A DNA stretch of 64,000 bases from Acinetobacter sp. Ac_5812 (lineage in GTDB: Bacteria; Pseudomonadota; Gammaproteobacteria; Pseudomonadales; Moraxellaceae), in the NCBI RefSeq assembly GCF_013072695.1, contig NZ_LXUK01000026.1, positions 19,664 to 83,663 of the forward strand, read 5' to 3'. Position 1 is the first letter of the stretch, and the number at the start of each line of letters is the position of its first letter. The translations under genes were made by a program, and so were the position numbers. The notes below the pieces were generated by a model that worked only from the letters and a program-made list of their open reading frames with translations, made no database searches and was not told the origin of the DNA. Shown here piece by piece: positions 44,014 to 54,191 of the stretch.

Positions 44014-46857
44014 TTAGTGTGGCAATGTTGCCCTAAAATCCAATGCAAAATCAGTTTCACCACGAGGATCGCTATTAAAGAACTTGAAGCCTAAACACTT
44101 AATCTCTTTATAGCCCATACTCTCCACCTCTTTTAAGAAGCTCTTATAACCTTCGTCATCCTCTTCATCTGGATCAAAAATTACAGAACTCTCGTCACTC
44201 AAGCTGATCAGTACTTCTTCCTTCCACTCGTCATTCACCAACAAATGACCGCCTTTAGGCTCAATCAAACATTGATAGTACATCTCTTGGTTCACCGTAT
44301 CATTCACGATCAACATATAGTCTGGACTGAATCTACGGCCATCAATAGGACTAAATAACCAGTAGTCTAGCTCATTACGTATTAAGTAAATTTCAGCATC
44401 TTTATATTGACGTTTAAGGGCATCAATTTGAGTCGAAATGAATTTTACGAATAGCTTCTCTTCACTCGTACCGTAGTTTTCACTATAAGCATACCAATCG
44501 GCACCCTCAACATTAAACTTCAGTTGTTCATTTGGGTGCAACGATTGTGCGATCGCACGTTCGTCTGGAGCATTGACAGTGATTTCACCCGTATCAGGAT
44601 TTTCAACAGGGAAAGCAACCAAGTAAATGTTTTTCTCTTGCTGAAAAACAGTAGACAGCGATTTAGGTTTAAAGGTTTTACTACCCGTGATACGTGGCAT
44701 ATGACGATCAATAGCCTTACGTACCTCAGGTAAAATTATGCCCAAAAGTAGCTGATATTTTTCATCAATGGTCAGATCGTGAATATCCTTATCTTCAGTA
44801 TATGAATAGCGGATCTGATAAAGCGGTAGGTAGTTATCGATTAATTCATCCATACTATCTAACCCAACGATATGCTCTCTTAGATAGTTAAATCTAAAAA
44901 AGTTCCCTTCAGTCGCAACGAGCGCCTTTTTCAAGACCGGTCGGCTAAAGTATTCTTCAGTCAGATCGATGGTTTTATGGTTAACTTCAGCTTGGATCTG
45001 ATTCTGTTGCTTGTCGGTCAAGCTACCAGCATGCAATTGGTATGCACTGGCTTTGATTTCACGCTTAAAAGTCGTATCAATCTCAGAATCAGTCGTTTTA
45101 TTTCTAAATTCTTGCTGATTGACTAAGACAAAACCTTTCTTATATGTCTCACTGTTCATAAAGTCAGATTTAAGCGTGATTGTGTGCTTTTCAGTGGATT
45201 TATTAATAATCCCTTCACCTAGAAGCTCTAACTTTAAGTTGTCGTAAAACGTGCCAGTCTTAACAAAGTGGTACATGAACGTTTCAAGTACACGCCCGTA
45301 TTCATCAATCGCATTGTCAAACTTACGTTTGTACTGGTCAAACTCATAGCCATGTTCTTTATCAAACAAGTCAAGGTTATCATTATTCAAACGATATGAT
45401 TTATGCAGTTTATATGGGCATAAACGAGCACCACGGCCAATCAACTGAATATCTTGCAGCGATACTTTTTTCGCTGCAGAAATATCAAAGTGAATGATGT
45501 CATAGAGACTTAAAACATCCCAACCTTCTGTGAGTGCATCAACTGAAAATATCACCCGATTATAGTTTTTAGGATCATCTAAAATCGGCAACAAAGTTGA
45601 ATTGGTTTTATCCGTTGAGTTGTAAACAAACGTGTTATCTGAAGAAAAACGAATTTTAATTTCAGAAATAAATGATTTTAAACCATCTCTATCGCTGATC
45701 GTGGATAGACCAGACTTCGGAGAGGCAATCCAAGCAAACATTTGACGCAAGAAACGAAAGCTATCTTCAGCGTCTTGCAAATTAGTCTGATTGGTTTCAC
45801 TTAGCTTTTTCAGATAATCTAAATCTTGTGGCTTAAGTGAATTAATCACCTTATGGAAAAATTCACGGTCTAGCTTGCTTTGTTTAATGTTGGTTGATTT
45901 CACCAATATAATTGGGTTGATCGTGACTTGCATATCACGCTCAGCGAATAAACGTCTGTATTCACTCAATACAACGGCATTAATCACCAATAAGCGTTTT
46001 TGATCGGCGATCTGAGTTTCAGTGTTGTAAAGGAAGCAAACCGCTTTACTGTAACCTTCCTTATTGAATCTCAAGAAATCGTATTTATAGACTAATTTGT
46101 CCTGATACTTCCTATGGATGGCACTATTGCCCAAGTCAACAGTAGCAGTAAACTCCAGCAAAAGATTATCTGGCCGTGCCTTGATTGCAGTATTGACCGA
46201 AGTTTCCCAATTGGTAATCGCTTCATCATCTTCTTTTATCTTCTTACGTGTATTCACGTTAAGTCGATGCGCTTCATCTGCAATCAGAACAATTTTATTA
46301 TTCAAGAAATCTTCTGCAGACAAACCATTTTCTACCTCATTCACAAGTTTGTTGTAGAGGAACGCCGTACTTAAAAACATAAAGTTAATAGCGTTGCCTT
46401 GTGAATCTGGAAAGAGTTTGATTTCTTTAACAGGAATAGAACGTCCATTGATTTTCACGCCGTTCTTATTGAAAAGATACTTTTCAAATTGCGGATCAAT
46501 AAAGTTCATATAGGCCTGTTCAATAATCTGCAATTGATGGACCATAAATATGAAATTACGGTAGCCTTTCTCATATAAAAAGAGAATAACAGCAGCCATG
46601 GTGAGCGTTTTACCGGCACCAGTTGACATATTGAAAAGTAAGTGTTTGGCTTTAGTCGGATCTTGATCATAGATCCAGATAAAATGCTTTACAGCCTCTT
46701 CTTGATACCCCCTTAAAGTACGCGACAAGTTATCAGTGATATAGCGAGGGATAGTAAAGTTTTTAGCCCACTCAATGTATTCACTGTCGTTTTCAATACG
46801 ATAATATAGGAAGTCTTTTAAGGTATCTTTTACCAATGTTGGGCTTAATCTAGACAT
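44014..46857 (-). CDS. Type III restriction enzyme, Res subunit
   Basis: The 947-residue protein has a superfamily 2 helicase core (YQEEAVKHFIWIYD, Walker A NMSTGAGKTLTMAA, IADEAHRLN box, and LTEGWDVLSL plus IGRGARLCPY motif VI) and a C-terminal PD-(D/E)xK nuclease (RRFSPDYMLIVND, CLIEPKGGHLLVN). Res translocates or slides on DNA after Mod recognises an unmethylated site and cuts when two complexes meet. ATG at 46857 overlaps the mod stop by eight bases, so translation is coupled; an upstream start would intrude into mod. The enzyme itself looks intact, but Mod is truncated. Confidence 0.92.
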   Translation of the reverse strand: MSRLSPTLVKDTLKDFLYYRIENDSEYIEWAKNFTIPRYITDNLSRTLRGYQEEAVKHFIWIYDQDPTKAKHLLFNMSTGAGKTLTMAAVILFLYEKGYRNFIFMVHQLQIIEQAYMNFIDPQFEKYLFNKNGVKINGRSIPVKEIKLFPDSQGNAINFMFLSTAFLYNKLVNEVENGLSAEDFLNNKIVLIADEAHRLNVNTRKKIKEDDEAITNWETSVNTAIKARPDNLLLEFTATVDLGNSAIHRKYQDKLVYKYDFLRFNKEGYSKAVCFLYNTETQIADQKRLLVINAVVLSEYRRLFAERDMQVTINPIILVKSTNIKQSKLDREFFHKVINSLKPQDLDYLKKLSETNQTNLQDAEDSFRFLRQMFAWIASPKSGLSTISDRDGLKSFISEIKIRFSSDNTFVYNSTDKTNSTLLPILDDPKNYNRVIFSVDALTEGWDVLSLYDIIHFDISAAKKVSLQDIQLIGRGARLCPYKLHKSYRLNNDNLDLFDKEHGYEFDQYKRKFDNAIDEYGRVLETFMYHFVKTGTFYDNLKLELLGEGIINKSTEKHTITLKSDFMNSETYKKGFVLVNQQEFRNKTTDSEIDTTFKREIKASAYQLHAGSLTDKQQNQIQAEVNHKTIDLTEEYFSRPVLKKALVATEGNFFRFNYLREHIVGLDSMDELIDNYLPLYQIRYSYTEDKDIHDLTIDEKYQLLLGIILPEVRKAIDRHMPRITGSKTFKPKSLSTVFQQEKNIYLVAFPVENPDTGEITVNAPDERAIAQSLHPNEQLKFNVEGADWYAYSENYGTSEEKLFVKFISTQIDALKRQYKDAEIYLIRNELDYWLFSPIDGRRFSPDYMLIVNDTVNQEMYYQCLIEPKGGHLLVNDEWKEEVLISLSDESSVIFDPDEEDDEGYKSFLKEVESMGYKEIKCLGFKFFNSDPRGETDFALDFRATLPH

Positions 46858-48208
46858 TAGGTGCACCATAAAACTTATCAGTGAGCGCAATCTCTTCCTG
46901 AGTGACTTTGAATTTTGAATCCAACATATCTGCATGGTTTAGATATAGCTGGTTTTCATCCAAAACTTGCAATAAAAGCACTTTACGATCGTCTAGTGAT
47001 AAAGCCCTAAATGATTCCTCACGCTCAAAGTCTTTTTTATCAAACCAAAACTTTAAAAAGGCATTCTGAGCCATTTCATTATAAATACTGTCCAGCTCAC
47101 CTTTACTTGTTGCAGCCAAGATTCCATCTTGATAGGCCTGGTTATAGCGCTTCAGTTCAAAATAAACAAATGAACCGCCACCATTCCAATTTACAAGTTT
47201 AGAGATACCGCCGTCCTCACCGTTTATTACGCGTTTTAAGCGTGTTTTGGTGATTTCATCAATATAGTCCATCTGCTCAATCGCAATCCATTTGCGACCC
47301 AATTTATGCGCCACAGCAGCCGTAGTACCCGAACCTGAGAAAAAGTCGAGCACAAGATCTCCTTCATCCGTGGCGATCTCAATAATACGCTGTAAAAGTA
47401 GTTCTGGTTTTTTCCCATTCGGGAACAATACACCACCCTCTTTTGTTAAATTGTTCAGCGGAAAGCCATCCCAAAAGGTGCCAGCTTTTTCAAGCTTGAA
47501 GATATATTTCCCTCTTTTGACCGCAATATCACTCAACCAAGCAATTTGATCGCACTTGGCACCCTTGTAATAGACAGTCGTTACCTTATTTTTGTTTTTT
47601 CCAGATCTAGGCACATATTCAATGCTTAATAGCTCATGATCCCCGGTTACACCTTCCATCACGCGTGTTCTAATTGAGCTTTGAGCATTCGTGTCGCGCA
47701 TAATCTTATCAAAGTACTTCAGATAGCATTCAGCTTCAGTCAGGTTTTCTTCTTCCATCACCTTTTTGATCGGCTCTAGAACCACACCTTTATGCGTATA
47801 AACCTCAATCGGCTCACCTGAACCATCTGTTAATGTCTTAATGTGCTCTTTGGTACCAACGCTTTTTAAGATACGCGTATACTTCCAGCTCTTTTTAAGC
47901 TGCTTCATGGTTTCTAGATATTCAAACAATTCTACTTCGTCATAGAAATCGTTGAACTTTTTAAAACCATTCTCACTATTCATATTTTTGGTGTAAATCA
48001 AAATATATTCGATATTTTTCTTCAGGCGCTTGTCTTCGCCACCACCAGAAGCACCAGACGTTTGTTTCATTTTTACTGAAACTTGGTTTAAGTAGTTTTC
48101 ACGACCAAAGACTTCATCTGCTAAAACTTTTAGATATGCTTGTTCATTGTCATCACATTGAATGAAAACCAGGCCATCTTCTTTGAGCAAATCCTTTACG
48201 ACTTCCAA
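46850..48208 (-). pseudogene. Type III DNA methyltransferase Mod, 5' truncated
   Basis: The frame contains DGLVFIQCDDNEQAYLKVLA and the motif I loop DLVLDFFSGSGTTAAVAHKL near the C-terminus, as in beta-class Mod proteins. The N-terminus is missing. Before the TTG at 48208 the reading frame continues upstream as YNTENDGFKYNDTFTHSSW, then reads YIYPYNTE where motif IV would be DPPYNTE, and beyond about 48290 resemblance ends in AT-rich sequence. So motif IV is damaged and the N-terminal target-recognition-linked part is lost. Mod is needed both for methylation and for Res site recognition, so the system is probably dead. Confidence 0.85.
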
Positions 48209-48222
48209 GCGATTTTTAATAA

Positions 48223-48588
48223 ATAATAACCAAGAAGAATGTGTAAATGTGTCGTTATATTTGAATCCATCGTTCTCAGTATTGTATGGATATATATACC
48301 TATATTTAATAAAAATTAAATAATTTATTGTTTTATAAATAAATATAAATATTAAAATTACATAAACAGAATATTACGTTAAATTAATAAAAGATCTATG
48401 GCTATTTTGACCGTAAATTTACACTGATAGTTTTCTAAAAACAGTAATAAATACAAATAGAATTTTCTCTCGAGATACTAGCAAGTGATTCGAGGTGAGA
48501 ACATCTAAACATCTGACTAAAGTTCAGTGATTGACCTAAGCTATTCAATCATTTTAGTGTACTAACACTGCTTTGTTAAAAATGATGA
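48223..48588. other. AT-rich gap with IS3-element 5' remnant
   Basis: This 366-bp gap has no gene. From 48457 to about 48517 it resembles the start of the IS3 element found at 7791-7850 (TAGAATTTTCTC, then GAGATACTAGCA, then GAGAACATCTAAA), with decay. The rest is low-complexity AT-rich sequence adjoining the truncated mod gene. Confidence 0.55.
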
Positions 48589-48822
48589 TTAGGTCGTATA
48601 AAGTTGTTTTTTTAAGCGGGCTATGCGGTTTCTAAACCCTTCTATACTACGTTCTAAACGTGCATAGCTTGCTGTATTTTTATCTTTGCGACATGTTTGG
48701 ATATAGCTAAATTCTTTGAGTTCTGCCTCAAGTTCTTGAATTTTTAGTACCGTGGCAAGTTTTTTATCCCATTGAGCTAATAAATTGGCTTCTCTGTATT
48801 TGAAATAGTCTTCATCGATCAT
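48589..48822 (-). CDS. Small coiled-coil protein, unknown
   Basis: ATG at 48822 was chosen over an upstream start. The 77-residue protein is charged and helical (LLAQWDKKLATVLKIQELEA, LERSIEGFRNRIARLKKQLY), a probable coiled coil. No family is known. It is alone between the remnants of the type III locus and a pseudogene fragment. Confidence 0.5.
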   Translation of the reverse strand: MIDEDYFKYREANLLAQWDKKLATVLKIQELEAELKEFSYIQTCRKDKNTASYARLERSIEGFRNRIARLKKQLYTT

Positions 48823-49003
48823 TGCCGTCCTTCTTTTAATTCGCTCATAAAATAGGCATATCAACCCAACCCTACGATAACATAAGCAATTAATTAATAT
48901 TTCATTATATATGCCGGCAATAAACCATGACTAGCAATTAACTTCAAATAATTACATAACACGCCCTGTATGAGTTTGTAAAAAATTCACCATTAGCAAG
49001 TGA

Positions 49004-49315
49004 AATTCGTGGGTACAAGTTCGTTTTGATATTGGTGAAAAAATACAAGAACTTCTTTCCGTTGCCGAAGATCAATTTGAGCAATATAAATCAAAACGAA
49101 CAACTATTTGGCGAAATAAACTGATCAATACTATGAAAGGTTTATTGAATGAATGCTTACCTCAAGCTCAATATTCAGCTATATCATCTACTGTTACCTT
49201 ATCTGATGATATATTCAAAAATATAAAACAAGGTATGGAAGATGAAGGACTGTGGAATGAGGAATTAGAGCAAAAGCTTTTTTTTGCATCTCAAATACAG
49301 CTTTCATATTTGTAA
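49004..49315 (+). pseudogene. Gene fragment lacking a start codon
   Basis: From 49004 an open frame without ATG reads WVQVRFDIGEKIQELLSVAE and continues through KLINTMKGLLNECLPQAQYS to the stop at 49313-49315. It is helical and charged with no known motif. The natural 5' part is missing. A short inverted repeat (AAGGGAGA/TTTCCCTT) directly after the stop could terminate transcription. An ATG at 49133 is internal. Confidence 0.45.
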
Positions 49316-49535
49316 TCTATAAGGGAGATATTAAATTTCCCTTTTTATAGCTTACGATAGGCTTACATTGCACAAACTTCCTGAAAAGCCATTCATTGAT
49401 ATTTTATGTATAAGTTGCTGTTTTGTAATTACAATATTTTAAATTTAAGCTCACTTATGCCACATACCTTAATCAGTTTATAAATTATATGGAAGAGTTC
49501 CCCCTTACCGAATTTCCACCGCTGAAACAAACTTG

Positions 49536-50294
49536 TTATAAAATATCAAAAAACTTCACAGCCATGTTATCTAATCTCTCTTTCACTACCTCCCAATCAG
49601 GCATAACTTGATTCAATAGTTGGTAGAAACGCTCACTATGATTATGTTCAACCAAATGACAAAGTTCATGCAGAATCACATAATCAATGCAGATTGTAGG
49701 CGCTTTAACTAGATGAGGATTGAGCGTAAGTAAACCTGATGGGGAGCAGTTTCCCCACTGTGTTCGCATGGTCATCAAACGAATATCAGGGTAATTTTCA
49801 ACCCATAAAGCTTGTTCTAGAATATGTTGCAAACGTGCTTCGAATATGACTTTTGCTCGGATTCTATACCATTCATTTAAATAAGATTTAATACTTTCAA
49901 GACCCATATCCAAGGTGTTTACTTCCAATCTTCCTCTTAGAAGTTTTACACCTTTTGGCTTGGTATCATCATGAATCACTTTCAATTGATATTGTTTACC
50001 TAAATAAAAGTGGCTTTCACCACTTTTATATTTGCGAGGCGTGATAAATCTACTTTGTTCACGGAACTCTCGTAATTGTTTATAGATCCAACGACTACGC
50101 TGCTTTACCGCTTCAATAATTGTTTGATCATCTGTATTTAACGGTGTTGATACAACCACCCGACAATCAGCATAGACTTTAATCAGTATCTTTTGAGTAC
50201 GACTAGGACTTTCAAGCACCTCAAAATCAATAATTTCATCACCATAAACAATGCTTAACTTTCTCTCTGGCAGCGTATTCATCCTAGAGCCCAT
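49536..50294 (-). CDS. YgjP-like zinc metallopeptidase of a restriction locus
   Basis: The 252-residue protein belongs to the YgjP/DUF45 (SprT-like) family. It has a zinc-binding VILHELCHLVEHNHSERFYQ near residue 200, preceded by RTQWGNCSPSGLLTLNPHLV. Genes of this family are repeatedly found next to type I hsdR genes. Its stop lies at the very end of the operon, and its start overlaps the hsdR stop by 11 bp, so it is translationally coupled. ATG at 50282 is an alternative start. Confidence 0.9.
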   Translation of the reverse strand: MGSRMNTLPERKLSIVYGDEIIDFEVLESPSRTQKILIKVYADCRVVVSTPLNTDDQTIIEAVKQRSRWIYKQLREFREQSRFITPRKYKSGESHFYLGKQYQLKVIHDDTKPKGVKLLRGRLEVNTLDMGLESIKSYLNEWYRIRAKVIFEARLQHILEQALWVENYPDIRLMTMRTQWGNCSPSGLLTLNPHLVKAPTICIDYVILHELCHLVEHNHSERFYQLLNQVMPDWEVVKERLDNMAVKFFDIL

Positions 50295-53200
50295 TTAAAC
50301 CAACCCGAGTAATTTGTACGATCATTTCTACAATTTTTTTTGCTTGATCCATACCACTCCCAATGGATTTACATTCACGGAACATCTGAGGTAATAATTT
50401 TTTACGGATATCCGCTTCAATATTTTGCGGATTGATGGAGTTTTCAGCCACAGAGCTCATCACAGAACGATCAACCTCGAAAGCGAGTTCAATCCACTTA
50501 TCTTGATTCTGTTGATTTGTTATCGAGAATGCTTCAGGTAATAGCTTCTTAAAGACCCCGTAATAAGCTTGAGCATGCTTATTACCACTGAACACATCGG
50601 GAATTTCATCTAAACGACGAGCTTCAACTTGTTCTTCAAACTCTCTAAACAACATGTGTTGCTTCAATGGGTGATCAAACTCTTTCTCTGCTTCTTCAAT
50701 GACTTGACGTAACAGCTTAGAGAAAGCCTCCTGAGCATAAGGATCATCACGCAATTGTTGCTCAATCATCTTAGTTACACGAGTTTTAATGATATCCGTT
50801 TCATTACGTGTTTTCTCTTCACTCCAATCTTCAGGCTGAGCTATTTTACCCATCTTGCCAACTTCATAAACCCCATCAGGGTCCTTAACTTCAATGCCCA
50901 CAACATGCTTATCAATCAGTTTTTTGACTTGCTCTGCATACTGATCGTAGTCAACAGTCTCCCCAGCATCTCGTTTCACAATTTGACGCAAGCTTGTAAA
51001 TAGTTTGACTGTTTCTTTGTAGTGCTGACGATCTGCATCAGAAAAGCTTTTATCTTCAAAGAAGGTTGCTGACTGCAACGCAACTTTTAAACAACTTGCA
51101 AACTCTGTAAGTGCTTCATAAAAATCATCACGAACTTTTAAGTGAATATCGACTAACTCACCCTTACGTTCTTCAATACGAGGAACTAAAACTTGGCGTA
51201 ACTGCTCTGGATCATTTTTATTTTTAACATCAGCAAAAATTGCCCAAAGTGCTTTATACAAACGAGGTAATCGTTTGTATTCAGAACTCATTTGAGTATA
51301 TAAGCCTGTAAGATCGTTAATATCATAACCACCTTGGGTACGAGCAGCGAGATCTTGGTAATCAAGAATTGTGGCATCCAATTCTTTTAAAATACCGCGA
51401 TAATCAATTAATAAACCAAACTTTTTCAATGGGTGAAGTCTGTTTACACGCGCAATTGCTTGAATTAAATTGTGCTGTTTTAAATTTTTATCAATATAAA
51501 GAACAGCATTTTTAGGTTCATCAAAACCTGTTAATAGCTTATCTACTACAATCAATAACTTAAGGGATTCATCTTTTTCAAAGCGTTCGATGACTTGTTT
51601 TGTATAGGATTGTTCATCTTGAGTACCGACATTCTCTTTCCACCATTGAGTCACTTCAGGGGTAGTTGATTCATCAACATCAGTATTACCTTCACGACTA
51701 TCGGGTGGACTCATGACCACTGCCGATTCAAATAGACCAGCTTCATCCAAATATTTTTTATATTTAATCGCTGAGGCTTTACTGTCACAAGCAAGCTGAC
51801 CTTTTAAACCATCATCAATATTTATAACAAAATGATTGGCAATATCTAATGCAATCAGGCGAATACGGTCATCAGCAGTATAAAGCTGACCTTTTCTCGC
51901 AAATTTACGTTTTAAATCTGATTTTTGCTGATCATTTAAACCTTCTGTAATGCGCTCAAACCATGTATCAATAGCACGTTCATTTACATCTAAATCAGGA
52001 ATGCGCTCTTCATATAGCAAAGGCGTTACGGTTTTATCTTCTACGGCTCTTTGCATTGTATAAGCATGAACAATAGGTCCAAACTTGTTAACGGTCTTTT
52101 CATCTTTAAGCAATGGTGTACCTGTAAATGCCACGAATGCCGCATTTGGCAGTGCGAGTTTCATACGTACATGGTTTTCACCACCTTGGCTTCGATGCCC
52201 TTCATCAATCAGGACAATGAAGTCTGAACTTGTGTTAACACATTCAGGAAGCTTGGTTGCAGAATTAAACTTCTGAATCAAAGAGAACATGATTCGTTCT
52301 GTACCCTTACCAATTTGTTCAGCCAAGCGTTTGCCTGAAGTCGCCATGGCATTTTGCTTGTCTTTTTTTCCTGCCAGTTCACCACCTGATACAAAGGTTT
52401 TACTCAGTTGATCTTCTAAATCGACACGGTCAGTGACAACCAAAATACGGCATTTTTTTAAAGTTTCATGTAAGATCATGGCTTTACTGAGAAAGACCAT
52501 AGTAAAAGATTTACCTGAGCCTGTTGTATGCCAAATCACACCACCTTCACGACCACCTTTGCTGTTCTTCGTACTAATACGCTCAATAAGTCGTTTGATA
52601 CCAAAGATTTGCTGATAACGAGCAACAATTTTTCCTGCTTTCTTATCGAAAAGCGTATATAGGCGAACCATTTCAAGTAGGCGTTCAGGCTTTAATAGAC
52701 TAATCAGCAGTTGATCTTGACCTGTAACAGCTAAGTCTCCACCTGCAATTAGGTTTTCATACCAATTTAAGTCATCAACTGGACGATAAGAAAATAGGCT
52801 CTGTTTTTGAGAAGCACTTAATTTCTTATTTTTAAGCGCATACATTTCTGCATCAGAAATATCTTCTTCTCGCCATGCAGCCCAAAATTTTGCAGGGGTA
52901 TTACATGTGCCGTAACGACCTTCATGCCCATTTATAGAGAGTATCAGTTGGCTATATGCAAACAGATGTGGAATTTCATCAGGTCGCTGATTACGAAGTG
53001 TCTGAGAAATACCTTCATTAATTGTTGGACCTTTCTTTGCCTGACTGTCAGGGCGTTTTGCTTCAATCACAACTAAAGGAATACCATTTACAAAGCAAAT
53101 GATATCGGGTCTACGTGTATCTACTCCACCTGAACGTGTTACAGCAAATTCTTCTGTATATGAAAAGTCATTATTATGGATGTTATGCCAATCAATCAAT

Positions 53201-53565
53201 GGAATCGTTGGGCTAACTTTTTTTCCATTTACAAATTCAGTTACTGGAATACCGTAGAACAAATGGTTATACATTTTTTCGTTAGCGGTCAGTAGCCCCT
53301 CATTCAAAGCTGGGCTACAGATTTCAGCAATTAAGTTGTCTACCGACTTTGCTGAAAGTGGATATTCTTGACCCGCAAATGGAAAAGTACGTTTAGAGAG
53401 CTCTTTACGTAAAATTTGGCGTAATACCACTTGGTCTTGTTTACCATCACGGGCAACAAGTGCCTGTGATGGCGGTAAAAACGACCACCCCAGATTCATT
53501 AACAATGTTAATGCGGGAATCTTAGCACTGTATTCTTCTTGAAACTTAATTGAGAGACCGTTCAT
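50284..53565 (-). CDS. hsdR: Type I restriction enzyme, HsdR subunit
   Basis: The 1093-residue motor and nuclease subunit has the N-terminal PD-(D/E)xK nuclease (TRRPDIICFVNGIPLVVIEA then KRPDS), a helicase Walker A HTTGSGKSFTMVFLSKA, DEAD-box variant IVLIDEGHRSQGGENH, FVAFTGTPLLK and motif VI QAIARVNRLHP. It translocates DNA bound by HsdM/HsdS and cleaves far from the site. All catalytic motifs are present. It follows the SLATT gene by 15 bp and precedes the YgjP-like gene. Confidence 0.95.
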   Translation of the reverse strand: MNGLSIKFQEEYSAKIPALTLLMNLGWSFLPPSQALVARDGKQDQVVLRQILRKELSKRTFPFAGQEYPLSAKSVDNLIAEICSPALNEGLLTANEKMYNHLFYGIPVTEFVNGKKVSPTIPLIDWHNIHNNDFSYTEEFAVTRSGGVDTRRPDIICFVNGIPLVVIEAKRPDSQAKKGPTINEGISQTLRNQRPDEIPHLFAYSQLILSINGHEGRYGTCNTPAKFWAAWREEDISDAEMYALKNKKLSASQKQSLFSYRPVDDLNWYENLIAGGDLAVTGQDQLLISLLKPERLLEMVRLYTLFDKKAGKIVARYQQIFGIKRLIERISTKNSKGGREGGVIWHTTGSGKSFTMVFLSKAMILHETLKKCRILVVTDRVDLEDQLSKTFVSGGELAGKKDKQNAMATSGKRLAEQIGKGTERIMFSLIQKFNSATKLPECVNTSSDFIVLIDEGHRSQGGENHVRMKLALPNAAFVAFTGTPLLKDEKTVNKFGPIVHAYTMQRAVEDKTVTPLLYEERIPDLDVNERAIDTWFERITEGLNDQQKSDLKRKFARKGQLYTADDRIRLIALDIANHFVINIDDGLKGQLACDSKASAIKYKKYLDEAGLFESAVVMSPPDSREGNTDVDESTTPEVTQWWKENVGTQDEQSYTKQVIERFEKDESLKLLIVVDKLLTGFDEPKNAVLYIDKNLKQHNLIQAIARVNRLHPLKKFGLLIDYRGILKELDATILDYQDLAARTQGGYDINDLTGLYTQMSSEYKRLPRLYKALWAIFADVKNKNDPEQLRQVLVPRIEERKGELVDIHLKVRDDFYEALTEFASCLKVALQSATFFEDKSFSDADRQHYKETVKLFTSLRQIVKRDAGETVDYDQYAEQVKKLIDKHVVGIEVKDPDGVYEVGKMGKIAQPEDWSEEKTRNETDIIKTRVTKMIEQQLRDDPYAQEAFSKLLRQVIEEAEKEFDHPLKQHMLFREFEEQVEARRLDEIPDVFSGNKHAQAYYGVFKKLLPEAFSITNQQNQDKWIELAFEVDRSVMSSVAENSINPQNIEADIRKKLLPQMFRECKSIGSGMDQAKKIVEMIVQITRVGLNGL

Positions 53566-53580
53566 ATCAAACCAAAACTT

Positions 53581-54189
53581 TTAAAATAAAACTGCGAAAC
53601 ATGCACTAAGATTTGCTTTATAAATAAAGCAGATAGCCATAACAATTAATACCACCAAGAACATATAAAAACTTAACGGCACTTTATCCCTAAAAAAACT
53701 AAAATTTTTCTGCTCATCAACCCATTCAATCTGATGTTGCCAAAAGAATTTATAGTGTGCATACCAATCACTGAACAATATTTGCTTACTCAGACCTACT
53801 GAATAATACTGACTTTCTAACTGCTGATATTCACTAATCAAATTTGTTAAATCATCAGAATCACTTTTACTTTGGACTGAGTAATATAAAGCTCTAAGCT
53901 GATTATAAATTTTAGTCAGCTCAACACCTGCCTTTTCATAATCACTTTTTTTTGCATCATACATACTGACATAGAGACCAACCACGCCAAGCACAGTGAA
54001 AGATGCTGAAAGAAAGCTTGTTGAAAGCTCCTTGAATGCTAAAGAATAAATACCGAAAGCAATTGATATAAAACTAATCCATCCTGGGGATTTTTCAACA
54101 AGATCATAAGTAGCGAAGTGTTTTTTCGCTCCAAATCCTACGTTATAGCCAGTTTCAGCGATACATTTAAGAAAATCAGATCGATTCAT
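53581..54189 (-). CDS. SLATT-domain membrane protein, probable CBASS-like effector
   Basis: The 202-residue protein has a helix pair at about residues 35-80 (GWISFISIAFGIYSLAF, SFLSASFTVLGVVGLYVS) joined to a long helical region (YEKAGVELTKIYNQLRALYY) and a third hydrophobic helix near the C-terminus (FYMFLVVLIVMAICFIYK). This pattern is that of SLATT proteins, membrane effectors activated by nucleotide second messengers in defence systems. Direct coupling to the CD-NTase, whose stop is 2 bp upstream of the ATG, supports the assignment. Pore formation or membrane damage on infection is the expected effect (inference). Confidence 0.8.
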   Translation of the reverse strand: MNRSDFLKCIAETGYNVGFGAKKHFATYDLVEKSPGWISFISIAFGIYSLAFKELSTSFLSASFTVLGVVGLYVSMYDAKKSDYEKAGVELTKIYNQLRALYYSVQSKSDSDDLTNLISEYQQLESQYYSVGLSKQILFSDWYAHYKFFWQHQIEWVDEQKNFSFFRDKVPLSFYMFLVVLIVMAICFIYKANLSACFAVLF

Positions 54190-54191
54190 AT

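Noticed and set aside
49133..49315. Independent 60-residue gene
   Set aside because: The same frame is open and coding-like for over 120 bp upstream of the ATG, so it is better read as the tail of a truncated gene.
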